This document shows, in pieces, positions 38,401 through 48,787 of a stretch of 64,000 nt of DNA. This stretch comes from Rusavskia elegans. Its lineage: Eukaryota; Ascomycota; Lecanoromycetes; Teloschistales; Teloschistaceae. Location of the stretch: assembly GCA_011316305.1 (NCBI GenBank), contig SAUG01000013.1, positions 1 to 64,000 of the forward strand. Direction: 5' to 3'. The position numbers and the translations under genes are program-made. The stretch's first letter is position 1. The number at the start of each line of letters is the position of its first letter. The notes beneath the pieces were generated by a model. That model was not told the origin of the DNA, searched no databases, and saw only the letters and a program-made list of their open reading frames with translations.

Positions 38401-39008
38401 ATATATATTATTATTTATTTAATAAATAATGATATTACTTTAATATATTACTATTTATATATATCTATATTTATATAGTTTAAATATTAATCTAGTAGTA
38501 ATTTACGCTGAACGAGTTATTATTTAAACTAAAAACTTTTAGTTTATTAAAAATCTAATAAAAAACTTAGAGATATAGTTAAAAGAAGATAAACTAGTTA
38601 ATAACCAAACACTACGTAATTAAAAGATATAGAAAGGAAATATATAATCTAGAATTTTTTTAAAAAAAGATAATATAGATTCCGGCTATTATATTAGCTA
38701 TTATTAAATAAAATTTATTACCGTTTTATATTACCTAAATTATTTACTATAATTCAAAGAAATAATATATCTAAAGTAATAATCGTTTATAAAAACTATA
38801 GTATTCGACTATCTAATATAATTATTAATCGGGTCGGATCGGATTTCTATTAGTTTTTATTTTATAATCCGACTCGATTTTCGATTCTAATATTAGAAAC
38901 CGACCCGAACCGTTTAGTAGGTCGGGTCGAACCGATTTACTAAAATTTAGATTAGGTTTCCGAAGTACCGACGGGAACCCGTATCGAAATAACCAGTCTA
39001 ATCTAGTT

Positions 39009-39780
39009 AACAGTAAATTTTTCTATTAACTTTAATAATAAAATAGGCCTAGAAATAAGCGAGCCCATAGATCACGTAATTATCTAGTCTAAAACGACGA
39101 TTTTAGTACTTTAGGTATTTTATAGAAGGCGTAAAAATCGGATGAAAATTTCCAAAAAAAAGATTTTCGCGGGATTCGAACACTGAACTGCTTAGTAATC
39201 AGAGTTAGTAATCAGAATTTTACTAGGTGAGATTCAGAGAGTCACGTGACATGGAATTAATCTATTTATCTAATCTATACTAATACTACTAATATATTAA
39301 TTAAATGTAAATTAAATAATTAAATACGATTTTTTAAAAAGTTAGTATTCGAATTTCTAGTTAATATTCGAACTTCTAGTTAATTTGAACTTCTAGTTAA
39401 TTTCAACTTCGAATTAACTTCTAATTAATATCGAATAGATTTCTAATTAACTTGTTATTTTAACTGATTAGCTATTAATTTACTGTTAATAGAAAGTCTA
39501 AATAAGTTTATTATTAGATAAAACGGCTATTTTTTATAAAACTTCTAGTAAAATCGAACTATCGATTGATTTTAAATCGATACAATATTTTTATTAACTG
39601 GATTTTAATTTTTAATAGATTTTAAATCAATTTCACGTTTTAGATAATTCTATATCGACCTTTTATTCAAGAACGGGTACTTGCTTCTAAGGTAGAAATT
39701 TTATAGAAATCTGTTACTTTAGATATAAAAATTTAAAATAGTTATTTGAAACGATTAAACTATATTTTTATTATTACAGC
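39009..39780. other. AT-rich spacer with a B-box-like motif
   Basis: Includes near-tandem repeats of TTCTAGTTAAT/TTCTAATTAA (about 39350-39450). On the minus strand at about 39150-39190 it has GTTCGAATCCCGCG followed by a T-run, like a Pol III B box and terminator. 39140-39250 keeps CA/TG pairs. No coding frame is seen. Confidence 0.4.
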
Positions 39781-42480
39781 CCGAGTAATAATAAACGGAA
39801 TAAATCTGCCGTATTACTTTTAATTTTAGATTATTTTAGCCGCTACCTATATTACAAATGTTATATTAAAAAAAAAGTTTATATAGAAGATTCTATTTTA
39901 GATAGTTATAAAAACTATTTTATATCTAGATTACCTTCGAATATACGGCTATAAACTCTATATATTAAATAAATATATTCCGAAATACTAGAAACTATAT
40001 TCTAGAGTTTATATTAGATTTCTAGTAGAATATAATAGTACGAATATCTATTTTATCTGGATTCTAAATTAGAAAAAGGTTATTCGTACTCGTAATATTA
40101 TATTTAACTAAACTTTGATCCATTAACCTAGAGATATTAACTAGATTCAGCTATAAATAGAGTCGTTTCTTTATAATACGCTCGATATCCTACGTATAGA
40201 CTATTCTATTACTAAATTCAATAATAGTAAAAGCGATAAAATTAACGTTTTTAAATAGATTTAGACGAATCTAGAAAGATTCCGAAAGGAATCTATATCT
40301 TTAATACCTAATAATAAAGAAAAAATTAAAGAAAATTTGCTTTTTCTATCGCTGCCTATCTTAAAAGATAGGATACCACCGTAAAATAGCTATAATAACT
40401 GAAATCTCGATAATAAATTATACTATAATTCTACTAGTAAAGATATTCGTTTTATAAAGATAATAGAATAGATTAACGAATTCGTTTAAATAGAAATATA
40501 ATTACTTAATAGTAAATTTATATTCGACGAAAATATACTTGAATCCTTTAATAATAACGAAGATAATCCGTCCATTTTTATACTATTAGAGCTAAAAATA
40601 ACTCGTAGCTTGAATAAACTATATTATAATAAAGAGGATATTCTACTTTCAGGCGTTATACGCCTTCGAAAGAAAACCGATAAAGTAAATAAAGCTATAG
40701 AAACTAAAAATCTTTTTACTCGTATAATATACGAGGATAGTTTTCTAATATCGGACTATTAGCCTTTTCTACTAGATATATAATATTATCGGAATTAACT
40801 ACCGTCGGAACCTCGATTCTAGAATAATATATTAAAATATCCGTTTATAAAAGAATTTATAGAAGCCGTTTAAATTAAAATAAAAAAACTATAGAATAAA
40901 AATATTCAAAAAAAAGGTAGTATTTAATACTATAGTTTAAAATAGTAAAAGATCTATTTTTTTTATCTTGGTTTTTCTAAATATAAATTCGATGAATAGA
41001 TTTATCTAATTAAATTAAAGGTACGCCTTTATATTAAAGGTAATTTCTAAAATATCGATATCAATATCTATATTACTACTTTAGCGATTTATATCTTTCG
41101 GATATTTATAGCTATCGTTATATATCTTAGATTTAAACTAGATAGTAAAATACGATTAACGCCTTCTTTAATTATAAAATAATTAAATTTATCTATATTA
41201 AATTTCTACTAGGCTAGAAAGAATCGAAATCTATTTTCTTATTATTTTTTAAAGCGTTCTATAATTTAAAATAGTCGCCGGCGCAGTAGTTTTATTATCT
41301 ATCGAATATTCTAGCAGACTTAGAATTTTTAGCGATATTCGAAATGGAATATTTATTCGTTGACGAATATATAATACTATTTTTCTATATAGATAATATT
41401 TATATTATCTATTAAAACCGCTGATAATATTTATATTATCTATAAAAACCGCTATATCAAATACGTTAAAAAATTCTAGATAAAATTCTTTAAATGCTAT
41501 AAAATAAATTATCTAGGCGAAATATCTTGGTTTTTAGAAATTTATATTATTCGCGATCGCGAAATCTATAAACTATTATTATATTAAATTTATATATCGA
41601 TAAAATCATAAAAAATTATAGTATTAATTTATTAAATAAAGTTTATAAAACTCTATTTATTAGCTCCGAAACGTTGACTAAAAATATAGATATAGACGAA
41701 ATCTAGTAAATTCTACTATATTAATAGCTAGTCCGATTATTTAATTTCGTAGTAATCGTTATTCGCGCTAATATCGGTTACGCCGTTTTAAAACTTTTAG
41801 AATTTTTAACGAATCTATCGGAACGTTATCTAGAGTTAGTAATTGGAATTATATAATAGTTAGAATATTATAGATTCTATTTAATTATTTTCGATATTTA
41901 TATAATTGATTTAAATATATTATTTATTATTTTATCGAATATCTTATTCGTAAATAATCTAATAACTCGGCGAAGTTTATAAAACTTCGCGTTTAAATTA
42001 TTCGGCGGAATAATAGACTTGAAGACATTAAAGTAAAAAACGGTTATAACGAATTTAATTAAAACCGAGCTTCTAATAACTGCCGCTAGCGGGAAAGAAT
42101 TTCTATAATAAAATCGAGTTTTTAAAAAAATAAAATTTAGTCCAAACTATAAACCGTATATCTAAATCGATAATATATAAACGATATTAATATTTTAAAA
42201 TATTAACTCGTATTTTATAACAAAATTCTACTATATTAATATATATCGTTACTAGCTTTATTAAAAAGTTTATAATAAAGTTATATCTATTAGATATATA
42301 GCTTCCGCAGTATTTCTAGTAGATAGCTTTACGAAAATTCTTTTATATTAACATTATAAAGAATTTATAAACTTACTAGAATTCTAGAATCTACTTTTAA
42401 AAAAATACTATAATAGCGATTCTTTTACCGCCGTTTCTAAAATTTTAAACGTCGCTAATATATCTAAATTCGGTTAAATT
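39780..42480 (+). pseudogene. Copia-type retrotransposon polyprotein relic
   Basis: In one dominant plus-strand frame with many stops, 41249-41415 reads as a Copia reverse transcriptase: AFYNLK then SPAQ, SNILADLEFLAIFEMEYLFV, then FFYIDNIYIIY, where the YVDD box has become YIDN (GAT to AAT). Upstream, about 40990-41160 fits the start of the RT domain, including TTLAIYIFRIFIAI. Downstream, about 42300-42370 (ASAVFLVDSFTKIL) matches the conserved end of Copia RNase H. RT followed by RNase H with nothing coding after fits Copia order. I could not delimit LTRs, so the element ends are unknown. Confidence 0.7.
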
Positions 42481-42559
42481 TAAAAAAATAAAGATTATAA
42501 TAATATATAATAGCGAGTAACAAAGTTAAATGTAAATCTATAAATAATCGATTCTAAAA

Positions 42560-42790
42560 GGATATAAAAGCCTATATAACGGAATTATTATAAAAGTATT
42601 ATCTAAAATTCTCGTTGAAATTATCTAATTTATCTATTTAAATATAGTATCTATTCTAGTAGATTTAGCGTATTTTGGTAACGGCTATATTTTATATAAT
42701 TTAACAATTTTATAGATTTTACTTTTCGTATATTTCAATCAATACGATTATATATCTACATCCAATCGTTTTACAATTTACAATCTATAT
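42560..42790. repeat. Unoccupied copy of the 8450-9180 repeat
   Basis: Matches the two flanks of the hAT-like element at 8529-9029 without the insertion. The intact target ATAGTATC is at 42644-42651. It follows the end of the Copia frame and may be the element's untranslated tail or LTR. Confidence 0.65.
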
Positions 42791-42929
42791 AAAATACCAG
42801 TTCGAAAAAAAAAACAAACGTATTCAAACAATATTTTATATATAGTATAAAGAGTATAAATTTTTCTACTCTTTTCGGTAAATCGATTCTATAGATAAAT
42901 ATACGGCTATAGCTTTAGTATTAACAAAA

Positions 42930-43705
42930 ACCGTATTCGGGAAATACTATATCATCACTAAAAAACACTACTGTTATTACTAAAAAATACTATTATTTTA
43001 TATAATATAGATGATCCGTATCGACCAATCAAAATTTATTAATCTATAAAGCAATCTTTTAACGTATATTATATTTAGTTCTATATATATTTTTTGTATT
43101 TAAAACTTAGTTTTATTAGTATAAAAAAGGTTTTTTTTTTCAATATCGTTTTCTATCGGTCTAAATCCTCTCTATCGACCTAATTTATTAATTAAAAAAT
43201 ACTATAAATTTAATATTACTTTTTTAAATATAGAGTATACGAGTCTACTATTTATAGTATACTATTATTTATAGCTCATTTTTAAAATTAATAGATTTTA
43301 TTCTCTCGCGCTAAAGATTATAAATAATTATTCTAAATTTCTTTTTCTTTTATATTATTTTCTACTATCTCTATCGCTATTATAGCTCGTTGAACGATAA
43401 CGTAATATATAATTAAAGTTTGTAAATATATAGATTTAAACGCTCTATAATAATTAAATAGAATAGCTAATTAGTTTTCGCGTAGTTAAAATAAATATAT
43501 ATAGGTAAAAATCAAAGTTGTATTCGATAAAAATAACGAGATAGGAGGGAGGAGGGAAAGAAGGGAGATAGCGGAGTAGTAACTTAGTAATCCGATTGGT
43601 TAAATCACGTTTAATAAGTATGGTATTTTATAGTGATCTCTATGGTGTTATTTAGCATCCTCCATGGTGTCTTTTAGTGATAATATGGTGCCTCCCGATT
43701 ACGGT
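42930..43705. mobile_element. TIR element, 776 bp, ending 80 bp before the oxidoreductase start
   Basis: The left end (42930-42975) and the reverse complement of the right end (43660-43705) align over about 45 bp almost entirely by transitions: ACCGTATTCGGGAAATACTA on the left against ACCGTAATCGGGAGGCACCA on the right, both followed by ATATYATCACTAAAA. The similarity continues more weakly for another 20 bp. The left end is RIP-mutated, the right end hardly. No clear duplication is visible. The interior (43000-43540) is AT-rich with a purine-rich tract at 43537-43577. The superfamily is not assigned. Confidence 0.7.
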
Positions 43706-43785
43706 CCATTAGCAAGCACTCCCAACTAATATCCAATAATCTAGCCATCGCGCGGTCTCTTCATCCGAACCAAAGATAGTTGGCA

Positions 43786-45560
43786 ATGGCAGCTGGGTTT
43801 CCCAAGCCCAAGTGCCTCCCAGCCGAGCTCCTCGCCAAGGCCGGCTTACAATCACAGCTCCTTATCCCCACTGATGCCGACTACGCAGCCCGTGAGGACA
43901 GCTACTGGTCCAACAGCGCCAAAATTGAGCCCGCATGCATCGTGCGCCCAAGGTCTGCTGAGGAGGTGTCGCTCATCGTCAAGACTCTCGTAGCCGCAGG
44001 CGAGAAGTTTGCCGTCCGGAGTGGGGGCCATGCGCAGAACGCCGGATCGAACAATATTGAGGCTGGCACGACGATTGACTTGGGTTTGCTAGACTCGACT
44101 ACGTTCAATGAGGCCGATGAGACTGTCGAAATTGGGCCTGGGGGACGCTGGCGTGAGGTATACGCCGAGTTGCATAAGCATGGGCGTGTTGTGGCCGGCG
44201 GCCGAGAGGGCAACGTCGGCGTGGCGGGCCTGATTCTAGGTGGTGGTAATACGTTCTTGACGGCTCGCCTGGGCTTTGCCTGTGATAACGTTGTTGCCTA
44301 TGAAATAGTTCTCGCAGATGGCCGCGTCATCACGGCCAACGCTGACAACAACGACGATCTATTTCGGGCGCCTGAAAGGCGGGTCTAATAATTTTGGAAT
44401 CGCTACTAATTTCACGATGAACGCTGTCAAGTGCGACAAGGTTTGGGGTGGTCTTGCCTTCTTCCCCAAGCAAGTCGCTCCGGACGCCGTCCAATCGCTC
44501 GTGGAGTTTACGGAAAATGTGCCCAAGGACGTGGACAGTAACCTCTTATGCTTCTTCACTTACATGGGTATGTATAACAGCATCTCGCAGCACCTTTGAT
44601 CCAGAGTCACTACTAGATGCTTTCATATGCTAGTATCATCTGCTAACTCACTTGTAGTAAGTCACTTAATTCTCTTGCTTCTGCGAGGAAGCGTTTCGAA
44701 GACAGATTTCCCCAAATTTCTCAACGATGATCTAACGTGTAGTAGCCTGACTTCAAGGACATTGTCATCGCTACAATGTACGTGCAAGTTGCTGGTGTCG
44801 AAAAGCCACCCGCATATGAGAAGTGGTTGGGTTTGCCGGAAGTCACGACCACGTACAAAATGACGTCTATTGCTGATTGAGCCAACGACTACAATCTTCC
44901 AACGCAATACTAGTAAGGCCTGCTCCGAAGTAACCAGTAGCATCGTGCTCTCAAGAGAGGTGTTTGCTGACTTATAATTTCTTCTGGCATAGTAACTCCT
45001 GGTTTACATTATATTTCAGGAATGACGCCCGTATCATCGCCAAAGCCGTAGAATTGCACGAGAAATTGGTGGAAGACCTCAAAAGCTTCATACCAGATGG
45101 CGACTTCATCACGCAATGCCTGTTCCAGCCTCTTCCGACGCTCTTCGGTCAACGGTCGTTAGAGGCCGGTGGCAACGTCATGGGAGTAGAGCGTCAAGAG
45201 CACAACGGTCTTTTGTGGCTCGCTGTTGCTATGGTAAGAACACCGGAGGCGGAAGCTTTCGCATATCCAAACGTCAAGGCTTGGGTTCGGAGTGTCAAGG
45301 ACTTTGCTGAAACGATTGAGAACGGTAATCTTGAATGGATATACCTCAACTACGCGGACAAAAGTCAAGACCCGATAGCCAGCTACGGCGTCGAAAATGC
45401 GAATAAGATGAGGCATGTGGCAATCAAGTACGATCCTGAATTGGTTTTCCAAAGGCTGTGTCCGGGAGGATTCAAGATTCCTGACGCTGGGGCTGAAGTA
45501 ACTCACGACGAGAGGTCTGTTACGAGTCTGACAAGTTATACTCCAAATAGCGAAGCATAG
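43786..45560 (+). pseudogene. FAD-linked oxidoreductase (BBE-like), frame-broken
   Basis: Secreted or cytosolic FAD oxidases of the berberine-bridge-enzyme type often tailor fungal polyketides. The ATG at 43786 opens MAAGFPKPK. The FAD-binding domain shows VRSGGHA (His for covalent FAD) and GGREGNVGVAGLILGGGNT, which lacks the second flavin-linking Cys. The C-terminal BBE region has NYAD...YG and KYDPELVFQ. Inferred joints are 44568-44745 (intron), 44746-44912 (exon), 44913-44992 (intron, clean GTAAGG/ATAG), 44993-45560 (exon). There are three defects: one extra base at about 44371 (RA|LKGGSNNFG changes frame without any splice sites), one base too many at the GGG 44566-44568 exon end, and an in-frame TGA at 44878-44880. 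Repaired length would be about 504 aa, normal for the family. Both extra bases are in short runs, so sequencing error is possible for those two. Confidence 0.8.
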
Positions 45561-45633
45561 AGATAGATAACGAGTCGCTTATAAAGCGGCCAATTTACAT
45601 ACGAAGGCTATACTCATCTACAAAGTTTTTCCT

Positions 45634-46042
45634 CTACTTCTCTCCTAGCTCCACCTTGCGCAAGCGCACATAGCGTCCTTTGGCCTACTTGTCATGATTA
45701 GCACCGGTTTATGGCCCGAAAATGCCTCCGGACACTGTAGCAGCTCAAAGTTCCACACAATCAGCGTAATCAGAATCCTCAGCTTCAAATAAGCAAGCCT
45801 ACGTCGCCGAAGATGTTGGGGGCCGAAGAGGCATTGTAAGGGATACCGGGGATGGGTTTAGGGAGAGCGAGGTGGTACAGCAGGGTAAGAGCGAGGGCTG
45901 TGCCTAGCACGAAGAAGGCAACGTAGGTGATGGTTGAATAGGAATCCATATATTGGTGCGCCTGGGCGACGAGGTCTGAAAGTGTCATCTTGAAAGTTAT
46001 CGATGCTTGGACTGTAGGTATCTTGGGTTTAGTCAACGACAT
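45634..46042 (-). pseudogene. Cytochrome P450 with its centre deleted
   Basis: The minus strand starts with a P450 N-terminus (Met at 46042 or 45988): a membrane anchor (ITYVAFFVLGTALALTLLYH), then the proline-rich PKPIPGIPY and APNIFGDV. At about 45798-45801 it passes directly to a P450 C-terminus in another frame: LAYLKLRILITLIVWNFEL, then CPEAFSGHKPV and TSRPKDA. A one-base shift near 45670 is needed to end YVRLRKVELGEK. The oxygen-binding helix, ExxR and heme-binding Cys segments are absent, so some 400 codons are missing and the enzyme cannot work. It is convergent with the oxidoreductase, 73 bp from that gene's stop. Confidence 0.75.
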
Positions 46043-46586
46043 TTGTGCTCACGCCTTAGGCGGACAAGAAGCATGTTTAATTATAGTATGTATATCTATC
46101 TGTTTGGGCTACCCAAAACCTCATGTTAGCCCCGTCGTGGTATGATGAAGGGTGTGTCTTCAAACCAATCGCAGTCCTCGTTGTGCTCCTCATCTAGTAG
46201 TGCATCTTGGTTCCGTAACTCTTGCCCCCTTACCCTCAATAACCGTCTCGACGCCGCACATGGAATCTGCCGTACCTTCGCTTAATGCATGCATTGTAAT
46301 CGTAGCCGCTTGGACGCTATGCAGGATAATCCCATGCTAACATGCATATGCTTATTGCCCATGCTGTCATGTAATCATTGCATGTCATCCCGTAAGCGAA
46401 TCCTATTTGGTGGTGTCCCTGGACTTCTGAACAGACACCTTCATGCATGTCCGTCCATGTTAGTTTGAAAAATGAAAGCTAAGAAGATCGACTAATCACA
46501 ATAACATTCATTATGTAAATGACCTAAAGTCCTCTTGGGCAATCCCTTCTTATTTTGGTAGGGTTAGGGCTTGTCACCCGAAACAC
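46043..46586. other. Former divergent promoter between two P450 remnants
   Basis: 544 bp of normal composition with no supported gene. It separates the two divergent P450 remnants and is free of RIP-type bias. It contains repeated CATGCAT/TGCATG motifs at about 46286-46450. Confidence 0.4.
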
Positions 46587-46862
46587 ATGGCAATGGCCGT
46601 CCAACCCTCGAAGCTATCCGGAGTCTTCGTGCAAGAGCCGAAGGCACTGGCATGGATGCTTTTTTATACCGCCATTGCTCTTTACATTTTATATTGGACG
46701 GGTCAGATCATCTATCGCTTGACTTTGCATCCTTTGGCTCGGTTCCCTGGCCCCTTTCTTTGGGGTTTTACTCCCTCCACCCCCCCTGGAGTGCTATTTA
46801 GGGCTTTATACGTGCACGTCGCGAGATATTTCTACCCCGCGACGCGCTTACTAGACTATTAG
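46587..46862 (+). pseudogene. Cytochrome P450, N-terminal fragment only
   Basis: From the ATG at 46587, MAMAVQPSKLSGVFVQEPKA leads into a membrane segment (MLFYTAIALYILYW) and the classic fungal P450 hinge IYRLTLHPLARFPGP. After that the reading departs from the family (TPSTPPGVLFRALYV) and stops at 46860-46862, exactly where RIP-type AT-rich DNA begins. The rest of the gene (over 400 codons) is missing. It differs from the P450 remnant on the other strand. Confidence 0.75.
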
Positions 46863-47003
46863 TAGGGGCCTTCTATCTATTTTATCTATATCTAATACTT
46901 TTCTTTAAAAATATTCTATTGCTTTATTTATTTTACTAAATAAATAGTTTTTTTCTTATTTTTTTAATATTGTTTTCTATTTTCTCTACTTCTACTATAT
47001 ATA
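46863..47003. other. AT-rich transition tract
   Basis: 140 bp of RIP-like sequence between the P450 fragment and the TIR element. Confidence 0.5.
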
Positions 47004-47596
47004 TCAGCGAATCCCAAAATGGATTTTCAGATTAGACCGGCTGACAGCTATTTCAATCCAAATAATCCAAAAATTTAAAAAGTAGATTTTCGATAGATTG
47101 GAACTCTAATAGTATCTATAGTACGAAAATCTACTTAGTAAGCAGCCTAAAATAGAATCTATATATAAACTAAAAATAAACCTAAATAATCTAAGTCGAA
47201 AATAAGGTTTAGCGGCCGCCGCTAAAAGCGGGAATAACGGAAGTCGAATATCTATTTAATAAACTACGCTAGACCTAATCTAATTAGATTTTAGTAAAGA
47301 AACCTAATATTTTCGATTTAGACGAAGCTAGCCTAGCGTTATATATAGGCGTATATAGGTCTACTAACTACTAATAAAGATTTAAACGAGTTTAAAATCG
47401 AATCTTTAAATCTTTTTAGCCGTTTTAGCCGCTTAGCCGTTTTAGCCGTCTTAGCCGCGCAGCCACGTAGCTTCGAGTATATTCGAAACCGGCTAATAAA
47501 CCGCTTATAAGCCGCTTTCAGCCGTACCGGCTGAAAACCGGCTGAGACGGCTAAGACGGTTAAAACCGGCTTTAAGCCGGTTTTAGAAAATGCTGA
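47004..47596 (+). mobile_element. Small TIR element, TCAGC-ended family, copy 2
   Basis: 593 bp flanked by TA on both sides (47002-47003 and 47597-47598). The ends are TCAGCGAATCCC and AAAATGCTGA. It holds TTAGCCGTYTTAGCCG short tandem units at about 47415-47462, and a hairpin-prone AGCCGGTTTT tract near its right end. A TA duplication suggests the Tc1/mariner group. Non-coding. Confidence 0.75.
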
Positions 47597-48680
47597 TAAA
47601 ACTAAACTATATAGTATTTTTTTTATTTACGCTTTCGTCTTTGATAAAAACTAAAAGAATTTTAAATAGATTTTTAAAGTATTTAAAAACGTCTTCCGCG
47701 AAAACGATATTTCTAATATCTAAATTATTATTATAGATAGAATATAACGTTCGCGAATATTTTCTAGATTAAATTTCTAGATACTATTTAGCTAATTTAT
47801 AAATTCTATATTAGATATAATATATATACGATAGTGAAATGGCTTTTAAATAAATGTAAATTTCAAGATTAAATCTAGAAGATTCGTAATAGGAAGATCG
47901 AGAAAAACTGTAACTATAAAAATAAAAACGAAGAAAAAAATAAAAAAATAAATAATAGAAAAATGAAAAACCGTATATTTAAATTTTAAAAAATTTATAA
48001 AATATTTCGAAATTATATAGAAAATAGTAACCGACGCTCCTATATAAACGGTCTATAAAATTATCTAGAATCGTTTTATATAGAAATATAAAAAAATTAA
48101 AGATTTTTTTAAATTAATCGACTATATTTAAATTATAGAACTTTCTATCTATAAATAGTATTTTTTCGAATATTATATAAATATATATCACTATTAAAGT
48201 ACTAAAATAATAAACCGTTTTAAAAAAAGTAATTAAAAATTAAAAAGTAAATTCGTATCATTTTAAAGCAATTTAAAAATCGTTATCGCTAAAATAATAA
48301 ACTTTATAATTGACTAATAATTAATCTACTACTAGTAAAATAATATAGCGATAAAAAATACGAAATTCTATTATTATATCTTTTTTTTCTATAGTCTTTT
48401 ATTTAAAATCTTTCTATTTATTATAAAAAAGCTATATAAATAGTAGATATTTATTAAAAATAATCGCGAAGATTATAAATAAATAGAAAACTACTAGCGG
48501 ATATTTATAAAAATAATAGATCTCTTTTACTATTATATAATTAATAGAGAAAGAAATCGATAAAAAGGAATTATTAATATATATAGATATATAAAAAGAA
48601 TATCTATCGCTATTAGTAGTCTATAGCGCCTAATATCTCTTATAAACAGATCTAAAATAATTAGAAAAACGATAAAGATA
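47597..48680. other. RIP-mutated tract separating the two gene islands
   Basis: About 1.1 kb of AT-rich DNA with almost no CA/TG and no open frame that I trust. The change back to normal composition at about 48680 is abrupt, about 100 bp past the hydrolase stop codon. I could not identify the underlying repeat. Confidence 0.5.
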
Positions 48681-48787
48681 ATAATGTGCATGATAGGAAA
48701 ACCCAAATGACCGAAGCTCAAGGAACTTGGTGGGTCGCAATATTGACCATGAAAAACAGGACGTGACGTATTCAACGTGCAGAATCG

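Larger units (their letters stand above)
26827..39000 (+). mobile_element. Parental hAT transposon with transposase relic, interrupted by two LTR retroelements
   Basis: The left end TAGTCTGACC is at 26827 and the right end TAACCAGTCTA finishes at 39000. The 8-bp duplication ATCTAGTT is exact on both sides (26819-26826 and 39001-39008) although the ends are 12.2 kb apart. Removing the nested retroelements (28899-35528 plus one 5-bp TSD) leaves 5539 bp. The two halves of a hAT transposase lie on the plus strand on either side of the insertion, and a candidate second coding region lies on the minus strand at about 36700-38400. All frames carry RIP-type stops. Confidence 0.85.

Noticed and set aside
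39150..39250. Annotation as a tRNA gene
   Set aside because: B-box sequence is good but the T stem does not pair and there is no matching acceptor or D arm, so it is kept only as a low-interest observation.
1..43000. CRISPR-like array
   Set aside because: The repeated blocks are dispersed transposon ends and LTRs with TSDs, not short regular repeats with unique spacers; the genome is eukaryotic.
43902..44213. 103-codon minus-strand frame in the oxidoreductase
   Set aside because: Antisense shadow of a clear FAD-binding domain.
44568..44657. Shorter intron ending at the internal acceptor CTTGTAG
   Set aside because: Leads into a frame that misses the conserved PDFKDIV segment; the 44745 acceptor restores family homology, although one base out of phase.
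46152..46340. 62-codon plus-strand frame between the P450 remnants
   Set aside because: Lies in what should be promoter DNA, no recognisable features.
48533..48775. 80-codon minus-strand hydrophobic frame
   Set aside because: Most of it is translated RIP-type AT-rich DNA (Ile/Phe-rich by composition); not a credible membrane protein.
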